This document shows positions 26,014-33,085 of a stretch of 64,000 bases of DNA, in pieces (position 1 is the stretch's first letter; every line of letters starts with the position of its first letter). This DNA is from Bacteroidota bacterium (GTDB lineage Bacteria > Bacteroidota > Bacteroidia > Cytophagales > Cyclobacteriaceae). The translations under genes and the position numbers were made by a program. Under the pieces are notes generated by a model that saw nothing but the letters and a program-made list of their open reading frames with translations, searched no databases and had not been told where the DNA came from. The stretch is from assembly GCA_016191555.1 (NCBI GenBank), contig JACPVX010000018.1, forward strand, positions 124,001-188,000. The letters are read 5' to 3'.

Positions 26014-26676
26014 ATGAATAGGATCGTTACTGCTTTCATTTTATTGCTTCCGATTTCGGGAATCGTGGCACAACAAACGGACAAGATCAGCATGGCTGCT
26101 ATTCCGCATGCGTTGCAATGGGAAATTAAACCACTCAGCTATTCACAAAAATCGGGCGAGTTGGTGATCGTGGCGGGAGAGAAGACGGACATGTTCAGAG
26201 ACCCGAATGTGACCTACAACACCGACAATGCGCCCAAGCTCCTGTTTAAGGCTGATGAAAATTTTGTGCTCACCGCGGCCATTGAGCATTCATTTACCAA
26301 CAAGTGGGACGGAGGTGCGTTGGTGATCAAGGCCGATAGTTTACACTGGATTAAGTTTTGTTTTGAAAAAGATTACACCGGTGCCAGGCGCGTGGTAAGT
26401 GTGGTGACTAAGAATATTTCGGATGACTGTAACTCGGTTGAACTCAATGCCAACAAAGTGTATTACAAAATCGCGAAAGCGGATAACGTGATTACACTGT
26501 ATTATTCAACCAACGGAAACAAGTGGTTTTTGGTACGGCATCTTCAATTTGATGTAAAGTCGGATTTGAAAGTAGGTTTTCTCGCCCAATCGCCAACGGG
26601 CACACGGTGTGAAGTAAAGTTTTCAAATATCAGTTATCAAGCTAAGAAGATCAAAGACCCCTATCTGGGAGAGTGA
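26014..26676 (+). CDS. Exported DUF1349 (concanavalin-like) protein
   Basis: A 220-residue protein with a signal peptide (residues 1-19, SGIVAQ). The DUF1349 pattern is clear: FRDPNVTYNTDNAPKLLF, NKWDGGALVIKADSLHWIKFCFE, VSVVTKNISDD, YYSTNGNKWFLVRHL and VGFLAQSPTG, giving a single jelly-roll lectin-like domain at ~30-205. Related proteins bind carbohydrate or act as regulators, and many are exported. Function is unknown here. It lies between the relic and the intact lprI-like gene and could be co-regulated with neither. Confidence 0.85.
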   Translation: MNRIVTAFILLLPISGIVAQQTDKISMAAIPHALQWEIKPLSYSQKSGELVIVAGEKTDMFRDPNVTYNTDNAPKLLFKADENFVLTAAIEHSFTNKWDGGALVIKADSLHWIKFCFEKDYTGARRVVSVVTKNISDDCNSVELNANKVYYKIAKADNVITLYYSTNGNKWFLVRHLQFDVKSDLKVGFLAQSPTGTRCEVKFSNISYQAKKIKDPYLGE

Positions 26677-26856
26677 TTGCTGTTCGGTAATGCTGACCTG
26701 AGTCCGCGTACGTGTGGGTATTAAAAGCAATTGAGTAATTTTGGTTCGATAAAACAATTTCGGAGGTCGTGGGGTTTGCATATCATCGCTTTTAATCCAC
26801 GTAATCACTGAATTGCAATGTCAATTAGTAGAAACCGGATCCACTAGATGATACCC

Positions 26857-27273
26857 ATGAAATACATAGCAATCCTATTACTGTCGTTAACGCTGGCAGC
26901 AAAAGCAGTTGGTCAGGAAGTGAAAGAAGAATTTCCCATAGACAAGCGTTTAAGAGAGTGCCTGGATTCTACGCAGCATCAAACTACCGCTGGCATGTTT
27001 GATTGCGCCATTCGCGCCCGACAGCAATGGGACAAAGAATTGAATAAAAACTTTAACCTGCTGCTCGGAAAGTTATCTGTCGATGAAAAGGAGAAGCTGA
27101 AGATTGCACAACGGAATTGGATATCGTACCGCGACAAGGAGATTGAATTTTCGAAGACGATTTACCTCAATATGAAAGGCTCCATGTGGCGGGTGGTGTT
27201 AGCCGATCGTCAAACGGAACTGACCAAACAGAGAGCATTAGAGTTGCGGGTATACTATGACAATCTTCCATGA
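26857..27273 (+). CDS. LprI-family (DUF1311) exported protein
   Basis: A 138-residue protein from the ATG at 26857, which gives a clean signal peptide (MKYIAILLLSLTLAAKAVGQ). An upstream ATG at 26848 is possible. The mature domain has the LprI pattern: ECLDSTQ with a conserved Cys, GMFDCAIRARQQWDKELNKNFNLLL, and AQRNWISYRDKEIEF. Members include lysozyme inhibitors of mycobacteria, though most have no tested role. It is probably periplasmic. A 3' fragment of a paralogue lies upstream at 25832, so the gene was once duplicated. Confidence 0.85.
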   Translation: MKYIAILLLSLTLAAKAVGQEVKEEFPIDKRLRECLDSTQHQTTAGMFDCAIRARQQWDKELNKNFNLLLGKLSVDEKEKLKIAQRNWISYRDKEIEFSKTIYLNMKGSMWRVVLADRQTELTKQRALELRVYYDNLP

Positions 27274-27345
27274 TGAGTTTTTTGTTGGCCATCCGCAAAC
27301 TGATCGGTGAATAACCTTATATCTGAGTTGAAAACTCAAGCCTAA

Positions 27346-27891
27346 TTACCTTTCATTTTTAAAGTAATCCTGAATAACTTCTGCGGTTAGTCCAACGGTG
27401 CCAATCACTGCAGGTTCTTTGTCTTTCTTGAACAAGAATAAATTCCATTCGGGAAAATCCTCTTTGCGGAGATCAATGGTGTAGTTGTTTTTCTTTCCTA
27501 CAAAACGTAGGAAAGATGTTTTTGCTGATATTTTTTTGACTTTGAGCGAATCAAGCAGACCTATGGCCATACCATGATAATAACTGGCATCGTCAGCTAT
27601 AACATAGAAATCCTCAGAGCCATATTTTTTCTCCATTCGATCTAATTGTTCTTCCGTTGGGTACACCAGTATTGCACAATCTTCTTCCACTATTGTTAAA
27701 TCACTTTGGTTAACGGGATCTTCAGTTAGGTACGATCGGATGTTAAAATAATCGATATCGCTTACAGGAACAGAATCAGCTTTAAATTGAACGGTAGTTC
27801 CGTCACGATCAGTTGCAGCACCCGTATCATCCTTGGGTGAGGAACAATTTACAAATACAACAATCAGAACTGCGACACCAAATAGTTTCAT
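27346..27891 (-). CDS. Hypothetical lipoprotein
   Basis: A 181-residue lipoprotein: MKLFGVAVLIVVFVNCSSPKDD has lipobox VFVNC. The mature part is acidic in its first 30 residues (low-complexity linker), then has DIDYFNIRSYLTEDP, LVYPTEEQLDRMEKKYG and DFYVIADDASYYHG. The domain is not recognised. It is 19 bp downstream of the YitT-type gene on the same strand and is probably co-transcribed with it. Confidence 0.7.
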   Translation of the reverse strand: MKLFGVAVLIVVFVNCSSPKDDTGAATDRDGTTVQFKADSVPVSDIDYFNIRSYLTEDPVNQSDLTIVEEDCAILVYPTEEQLDRMEKKYGSEDFYVIADDASYYHGMAIGLLDSLKVKKISAKTSFLRFVGKKNNYTIDLRKEDFPEWNLFLFKKDKEPAVIGTVGLTAEVIQDYFKNER

Positions 27892-27910
27892 CTTGTTACG
27901 AGTTTACATT

Positions 27911-28882
27911 TCAATGCAACGGTCTCCTTTTAATCATCCCGCCCTTGGTATCTTTGACAATGTTCATCACCACAAAAGCATCGGGTTCGATCTTTTCAAT
28001 TTCGGTGGTGAGCTTGCTCAACTCTAAGCGGGTGATGACGGTATAGATGATTTCAGTGTTGCGCGTCTCGCCCCGCTTGCCGTAGCCACTCTTGCCACTG
28101 TACACGGTCACTCCACGTCCCATAATTTGTATAATCATCTGCCGGATTTCTTCGCTGTGCGATGATACGATCGTCACGCCAATGTATTCTTCAATTCCCT
28201 CCACAATAAAATCCAGTGTCTTTGATGCTGCCAGATAAGTAATCATCGAATAGAGCGCAATCTCGACACCTAAGAAATGAGCAGCCGCTCCGAAGATGAG
28301 CACGTTGATTGCAATAATGATATCGCCAATAGTGGTGCCGAACTTCCGACTCAGGTAAATGGCTAGTACTTCGGTGCCGTCAATCACCGCTCCACCACGT
28401 ATCGCAAAGCCGATGCCGCCACCCAGAAAGAATCCACCGAATATGGCTACCAACAGATTGTCGTTCGTCACATTCGGAAATGAAATCGTGGCCAACACAA
28501 ACGAGAGACCCGTAATCGCCAAAGCTGTTTTGATGGCGAATTGTTTGCCCACCACATAGAAGGCCAGCACAATAAAAGGAATGTTCACACCAATGATCAG
28601 CAAGTACAATGGAATTTCCGTGAGCACCGATATCAACAATGAAATTCCGGTAGCACCACCATCGATAAATCGATTCGTGAGCAAAAAGCCTTTGAAGCCA
28701 AACGCAGCCGAGAAGATCCCGATCGAAATTAGAATAACATCCTTCACCGATCTTTTCAGCACAACACGCAATTCGCGATACGCCTTGGCGAAGGCAAAAC
28801 TGGAGTAGGCCTGAATGGCGGTGGTGCGTTCTTTTTGTCGCAAAATAGTGCGCGTAATTACTTTTTTCAGGAAGGCATTCAT
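27911..28882 (-). CDS. YitT-type membrane protein (DUF161/DUF2179)
   Basis: A 323-residue inner-membrane protein. After ~40 cytoplasmic residues there are five to six membrane helices (~residues 48-225) of the YitT_membrane/DUF161 type, including the GGxxGIxxLIxxxTEIP-like loop at FIDGGATGISLLISVLTEIP and FLGGGIGFAIRGGAVIDGTEV. The C-terminal ~80 residues (GVTVYSGKSGYGKRGETRNTEIIYTVITR in pattern) are a DUF2179 domain, a small ferredoxin-like fold. The family is widespread, and some members are discussed as transporters, but the substrate is not established. Confidence 0.88.
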   Translation of the reverse strand: MNAFLKKVITRTILRQKERTTAIQAYSSFAFAKAYRELRVVLKRSVKDVILISIGIFSAAFGFKGFLLTNRFIDGGATGISLLISVLTEIPLYLLIIGVNIPFIVLAFYVVGKQFAIKTALAITGLSFVLATISFPNVTNDNLLVAIFGGFFLGGGIGFAIRGGAVIDGTEVLAIYLSRKFGTTIGDIIIAINVLIFGAAAHFLGVEIALYSMITYLAASKTLDFIVEGIEEYIGVTIVSSHSEEIRQMIIQIMGRGVTVYSGKSGYGKRGETRNTEIIYTVITRLELSKLTTEIEKIEPDAFVVMNIVKDTKGGMIKRRPLH

Positions 28883-29005
28883 GTGAGTAAGATACGGCTT
28901 TTTTGGCGCATGTGATCCGCGATTGGTTTTCCGAGCAGGCGGGTGGCGTGTGCTATCATTTGAATGATTTGTGCTATTCCCTTGCAGCGCAATCGATTTA
29001 ATATT

Positions 29006-29020
29006 GTTTAAAACTTAAAC
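29006..29020. promoter_or_regulatory. Small palindrome before the aldehyde dehydrogenase gene
   Basis: GTTTAA and TTAAAC form a perfect inverted repeat around AAC, ending 9 bp before the start codon. It could be an operator, but so AT-rich a palindrome can occur by chance. Confidence 0.25.
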
Positions 29021-29029
29021 AAAAGCACT

Positions 29030-30529
29030 ATGTCAACGAAACGACCTAATTTTAAATCGCACTATGACAACTTCATAGGCGGCAAATTTGTGGCTCCTGT
29101 CAAAGGCGAATACTTTGAAAACAGCAGCCCTATTGACGGAAAAGTTTTTACCAAGGCGGCACGCTCCGGCAAGGAAGATATTGAGTTGGCGCTCGATGCC
29201 GCTCATGCCGCTTTCCCTGCGTGGAGCAAAACATCGGCTGCTTACCGATCTAATCTTCTCAATCAAATAGCAGATATCATTCAGGCCAACTTGCAAGACT
29301 TGGCCGTGGTGGAAACCATCGATAACGGCAAGCCCATTCGCGAAACAGTGAATGTCGATTTACCATTGGTGGTCGATCACTTCCGCTATTTCGCGGGTGT
29401 GATTCGCGCGGAGGAGGGCTCCATCTCGGAACATGATGAAAATACGGTGAGCATCTGCTTGCATGAACCATTGGGCGTGGTGGGACAAATCATTCCCTGG
29501 AACTTTCCGCTGCTGATGGCTACGTGGAAACTCGCTCCGGCACTGGCGGCAGGTTGCTGTGTGGTAATGAAACCAGCCGAGCAAACGCCCACCTCCATTA
29601 TGTTTATGATGGATCTGTTGAAAGACATCGTTCCTGCCGGGGTGATTAACATTGTCACTGGTTTTGGTCCGGAAGCCGGAAAGCCATTAGCACAATCGCC
29701 ACGCGTAGCGAAAGTGTCATTCACCGGAGAGACAACCACGGGTAGATTGATCATGCAATATGCGTCTGAAAATTTAGTGCCGGTTACGATGGAACTCGGT
29801 GGCAAGTCGCCTAACATCTTCTTCCCATCAGTAGCCGATCACGATGATGATTTCTTTGACAAAGCGGTGGAAGGTGCAGTGCTCTTTGCTGTGAACCAAG
29901 GAGAGGTGTGTACATGCCCTTCGCGGATATTGGTACACGAAAGCATCTATGATAAGTTTATGAGCAAAGTGGTGGCGCGTACCAAGGCAATTAAGATGGG
30001 CAACCCGCTGGACAGCTCTACGATGATGGGCGCACAAGCGAGCAATGATCAGTACGAAAAAATTCAATCGTACTTGAAGTTAGGAAAAGAAGAAGGTGCT
30101 GAAGTATTGTGTGGTGGCGATGTGCAAAAGCTGGATGGCGAGTTGGCGGGTGGTTATTACATTCAGCCTACGTTGTTCAAAGGCCATAATAAGATGCGCA
30201 TCTTCCAGGAAGAAATTTTTGGTCCCGTAGTGTGTGTGGCAACATTTAAGACAACCGAAGAAGCCATTGCTATTGCGAACGATACATTATACGGCTTAGG
30301 TGCCGGTGTTTGGACACGTGATGCGCACGAGTTGTATCAGGTGCCACGTGCTATTCAGGCGGGTCGCGTGTGGGTGAACTGCTATCATGCGTATCCGGCT
30401 CATGCTCCGTTTGGCGGATATAAAAAATCCGGCTTCGGCAGAGAAAATCACCACATGATGTTGGCGCACTATCGCCAGACAAAAAATATGTTGATTTCGT
30501 ACAGCAAGAATAAGTTGGGCTTCTTTTAG
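29030..30529 (+). CDS. NAD-dependent aldehyde dehydrogenase
   Basis: A 499-residue aldehyde dehydrogenase of the ExaC/AldB-like group. Key parts are [27 protein letters not shown] in pattern (substrate and cofactor region), [11 protein letters not shown], the general base Glu in MELGGKSPN, and the catalytic cysteine C294 in [11 protein letters not shown], with EEIFGPV and [13 protein letters not shown]. It oxidises acetaldehyde or other short aldehydes to acids. Length is standard and all catalytic residues are present. The DUF779 gene follows after an 83-bp gap containing a hairpin, and an AraC gene lies beyond it; this trio is a recurring module in bacteria. Confidence 0.95.
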   Translation: MSTKRPNFKSHYDNFIGGKFVAPVKGEYFENSSPIDGKVFTKAARSGKEDIELALDAAHAAFPAWSKTSAAYRSNLLNQIADIIQANLQDLAVVETIDNGKPIRETVNVDLPLVVDHFRYFAGVIRAEEGSISEHDENTVSICLHEPLGVVGQIIPWNFPLLMATWKLAPALAAGCCVVMKPAEQTPTSIMFMMDLLKDIVPAGVINIVTGFGPEAGKPLAQSPRVAKVSFTGETTTGRLIMQYASENLVPVTMELGGKSPNIFFPSVADHDDDFFDKAVEGAVLFAVNQGEVCTCPSRILVHESIYDKFMSKVVARTKAIKMGNPLDSSTMMGAQASNDQYEKIQSYLKLGKEEGAEVLCGGDVQKLDGELAGGYYIQPTLFKGHNKMRIFQEEIFGPVVCVATFKTTEEAIAIANDTLYGLGAGVWTRDAHELYQVPRAIQAGRVWVNCYHAYPAHAPFGGYKKSGFGRENHHMMLAHYRQTKNMLISYSKNKLGFF

Positions 30530-30542
30530 TCTCTTGTAAATT

Positions 30543-30581
30543 CAGGCGTCTGACAGATACCATAGATTTGTCTGACGCCTG
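30543..30581 (+). terminator. Hairpin between aldehyde dehydrogenase and DUF779 genes
   Basis: Arms 30543-30555 and 30569-30581 pair over 13 bp with one mismatch, followed by ATTACATTTT. It could attenuate read-through from the dehydrogenase gene into the DUF779 gene. Confidence 0.5.
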
Positions 30582-30612
30582 ATTACATTTTACTTTCTTA
30601 AATTAAAATTCG

Positions 30613-30987
30613 ATGACACCCCGCGTAACCATCAGTCCCGAAGCCATTGCCATCGTCAACGATTTGAAAGGTCGCTTTGGCGAATTGATGTTTCACCAGA
30701 GTGGCGGATGTTGCGATGGCTCGCAACCCATGTGTTTTGAGAAAGGTGATTTTAAAGTGGGCAGCAGCGATGTGTGCATCGGCATCATTGAAGACTGTGA
30801 GTTTTGGATGAGCAAAGATCAGTTTGAATACTGGAAGTTCACGCAACTACATATTCACGTAGCGAAGGGGAGAGGCTCCAGTTTTTCATTAGAGATTCCA
30901 TTAGGTGTGCGCTTCCTGACACAATCGCGCATGTTCACGGAAGACGAACTAAACGACTTAGCGCCATTACGCTTTTCAGATGACTGA
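30613..30987 (+). CDS. DUF779 protein
   Basis: A 124-residue cytoplasmic protein with the DUF779 signature: FGELMFHQSGGCCDGSQPMC (~residues 18-38, three cysteines), SDVCIG, EDCEFWMSKDQFEYWK, and FSLEIPLGVRFLTQSRMF. The cysteine cluster suggests metal or redox chemistry. The family is almost always encoded beside aldehyde dehydrogenases, and its molecular role is not firmly established. It overlaps the convergent AraC gene by 12 bp. Confidence 0.9.
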   Translation: MTPRVTISPEAIAIVNDLKGRFGELMFHQSGGCCDGSQPMCFEKGDFKVGSSDVCIGIIEDCEFWMSKDQFEYWKFTQLHIHVAKGRGSSFSLEIPLGVRFLTQSRMFTEDELNDLAPLRFSDD

Positions 30988-31914
30988 GTCGTGACTCTTA
31001 CTCAAGAGTTGTTGATATTGCTTGGGGGTAATTCCCTCGTAGTGTTTAAACAAGCGGATAAAATAATTGCTGTCTTCAAAGCCGGCTTCGTACGACACAT
31101 TTTTGATGTAGATGTCTTTGTTGGTCAAATATTGCTTGGCCAGTTTTATCTTTTCCAGGATAACAAACTCCACCGGACTAATGCCCATCTCATTTTTAAA
31201 CAGACGATAGAGCGATGAGGTACTTAAACCGGATTGTTTAGCGATCTGCTTCAACTCAATTTTGTTTCTAATGTTATCTCGGATTAGCCCCACCACGTGA
31301 TTTAGCAAGGGATTGATTTTGGTGTTTTTCTCGCGCACGCCTTTCAGCGTTTGAAGCTGTACAATCTTTACCAGCAATTCCTGTAAAGACAAATCAGCCA
31401 GCGTGTCTTTAAATATAGAGGTACTCTGGCAGATGGTAATAATCTTGTTGATCAGATTGGCCATTTCCGCATTATTCTCAAAGTAGAAATTGGCTTCGTT
31501 CAGTTGCCAAAAGTTGGTAACGCCTTGCTGCGGGTATTTTTCGTTGAGGAATTGCAGCGTGTCAGTGATTTTTTTATTGTCGATGGCGAGTGCCAGACAT
31601 TGCGTGGGGTTATTGAAAGTCGCTTCCGGAAAGTCGATTTTCATTTCCACATTCGAAGGCACTATCACCGATTCGCCCGGCAGGTAGTCAAACCCATCTT
31701 TGTCGAACAGGTGCATCACCTTCTTGCCTTTCAGCATGCTCGTCACCACCAGGTCGTTGAATTTGAGCGGCACCAGTTCCGAAGCCTGATAGGTTTCAAA
31801 CAAATTCAGTTCGCAGTTTTCCAGATTGTAAATCGTGCGATTCTCAACCAGCGTTTTCAACAACTTTTCGTTGGTCAGATCGGGTGCGAGTGGAATAGAT
31901 TTGGAATGACTCAT
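30976..31914 (-). CDS. AraC-family transcriptional regulator
   Basis: A 312-residue regulator: an N-terminal AraC_N-like cupin effector domain (~residues 25-190) and a C-terminal AraC HTH pair (~215-305), with the first helix-turn-helix LKQIAKQSGLSTSSLYRLFK and FEDSNYFIRLFKHYEGITPKQYQQ in the second. This AraC_N type commonly flanks aldehyde or alcohol dehydrogenase genes and is inferred to respond to an aldehyde or alcohol. It is convergent to the DUF779 gene. An imperfect inverted repeat at 31915-31945 touches its own start. Confidence 0.9.
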   Translation of the reverse strand: MSHSKSIPLAPDLTNEKLLKTLVENRTIYNLENCELNLFETYQASELVPLKFNDLVVTSMLKGKKVMHLFDKDGFDYLPGESVIVPSNVEMKIDFPEATFNNPTQCLALAIDNKKITDTLQFLNEKYPQQGVTNFWQLNEANFYFENNAEMANLINKIITICQSTSIFKDTLADLSLQELLVKIVQLQTLKGVREKNTKINPLLNHVVGLIRDNIRNKIELKQIAKQSGLSTSSLYRLFKNEMGISPVEFVILEKIKLAKQYLTNKDIYIKNVSYEAGFEDSNYFIRLFKHYEGITPKQYQQLLSKSHDSVI

Positions 31915-31945
31915 GATAACAACTTAAATCAAGTTAATAGTTATC
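31915..31945. promoter_or_regulatory. Inverted repeat at the AraC gene start
   Basis: GATAAC (31915-31920) and GTTATC (31940-31945) are perfect inverted hexamers separated by 19 bp, immediately upstream of the AraC start codon. It may be an autoregulatory site; AraC proteins more often use direct repeats, so confidence is low. Confidence 0.3.
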
Positions 31946-32068
31946 AGTTAAATTCCAAAAGGGAAAGAGGATGAGTGATTTATTACTTGCTAGCTGACCT
32001 TAGGAAGAATTAGTTAACAGGCAACATGTAATGGGACCAAATTAATTTACTGGACAACGCTAACTCGG

Positions 32069-32257
32069 CTACGGCATTTTCGCACTTTTAGAGGTTTGTG
32101 TCTTCGTGCGACTCTTTTTTGTCAACCTTAATTTTAATTTCGCTTTTCGCTCTCGCTGCTTTTTCATGATCTCTCTTAGCAGCTTTAATTCTTCATTCGT
32201 CCAAGGTTCTGATTCGATAATGAAGTCCACATTTTTTGGTTCTCTAATTAATCCCAT
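32069..32257 (-). CDS. Small basic protein, second gene of a putative TA-like pair
   Basis: A 62-residue protein with an acidic N-terminal half (MGLIREPKNVDFIIESEPWT) and a charged helix (EELKLLREIMKKQRERKAKLK) running into a Lys/Arg/Thr-rich tail. The initiation codon lies 4 bp after the stop of the GNAT-like gene at 32262-32789, so the two are translationally coupled. The composition (short, charged, helix then basic tail) fits a DNA- or partner-binding antitoxin-type protein, but I recognise no named family. Codon use agrees with the adjacent gene. Confidence 0.65.
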   Translation of the reverse strand: MGLIREPKNVDFIIESEPWTNEELKLLREIMKKQRERKAKLKLRLTKKSRTKTQTSKSAKMP

Positions 32258-32261
32258 AGTC

Positions 32262-32789
32262 TTAGTCTTTAAAATACCTTAAAATAAGTCGTTGAGCTGC
32301 GGTTGGGTCAACGAACATTCTCTGTCGAATTAGATGAGTTGCTCCAAGTGTCTGTTTGTAATGTTCAATTAAAACGGTCTTACTATCGAAAGCGACATAC
32401 CCTTCATATCCCTTTTCCAGAGAAACTTTGCAGGCAAATGCTACTAGATTCCCCGGAACACCCAAATAGATTTTGTCTTTGCCTTTATTAAATCGTGCAC
32501 TTTCGATAAGGTGCATAAATATGTGGTCGTCTTTGTCTTCAATGCTTAAAAGACCTTGGATAATTGTTGGGTTATTAACTGTCGTAAGCTTATAAACTTC
32601 ATTCTTAGGTGTGCGAAATTCAAGTTTCCAGTCAAATACCCAGTCGGATTTCTTAATTGCCTTTAGGTCAGTTTTTCCAATACGATTAATCTGAGTGTCA
32701 AAAACTTCTCCTGTCAAAGAATTCTCAATAGAATTCGTCAACTTATCTATTTCTAGGTCGAGATGTCGAACGCGTTTCTTTTTCACCAC
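32262..32789 (-). CDS. GNAT-like protein, first gene of a putative TA-like pair
   Basis: A 175-residue soluble protein. The order of secondary structure (WKLEFRTPKNEVYKLTTV, IIQGLLSIEDKDDHIFMHLIESARFN, VAFACKVSLEKGYEGYVAFDSK, LIEHYKQTLGATHLI, then RLILRYF) follows the GNAT fold: a strand, the V-shaped CoA strand pair, a helix with K/G/Y residues (AFACKVSLEKGYEG) and the final helix-strand with ...HYKQTLGA. An EKGYEG-type loop replaces the usual Q/RxxGxG motif. GNAT toxins of type II systems acetylate aminoacyl-tRNA. With a small charged partner 4 bp downstream this pair is TA-like. Family membership is inferred, not recognised by name. Confidence 0.6.
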   Translation of the reverse strand: MVKKKRVRHLDLEIDKLTNSIENSLTGEVFDTQINRIGKTDLKAIKKSDWVFDWKLEFRTPKNEVYKLTTVNNPTIIQGLLSIEDKDDHIFMHLIESARFNKGKDKIYLGVPGNLVAFACKVSLEKGYEGYVAFDSKTVLIEHYKQTLGATHLIRQRMFVDPTAAQRLILRYFKD

Positions 32790-32993
32790 ACAATTTACTC
32801 ATTTTGACCATAACTCAGATGTCAATTTACGCAAAAGACATGCCCCAAAACTGGCCCGTTAAATCTCTCCCATTTCACATTTCCTAAATAGCTTTTTCTT
32901 TTTATAAGACTCTCCAACAGTATTACCATTGGTATATAGCCAATTGGTTTTTCTTTCAAATTGGTTTTGCCTTTCTGGCACCCGCTCATTTAC

Positions 32994-33007
32994 ATGACAA
33001 AAATCAT
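32994..33007 (+). promoter_or_regulatory. Candidate Fnr/Crp-type operator before the cbb3 operon
   Basis: ATGACAAAAATCAT has the TGA-N6-TCA geometry of Fnr/Crp sites and lies 79 bp before the ccoNO start. cbb3 operons are commonly oxygen-regulated through Fnr-type factors. Confidence 0.5.
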
Positions 33008-33085
33008 CTTTCTGGCTAATTGCCATCATAACCCACCCGAAGGGCTACCTCTACTTTTATGACCGTAATCAGACCAACCCAATCT

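Noticed and set aside
27324-27338. TGAGTT-GAA-AACTCA as a terminator between the LprI-like gene and the convergent lipoprotein gene
   Set aside because: Short stem with no T-run on either strand; too weak to call.
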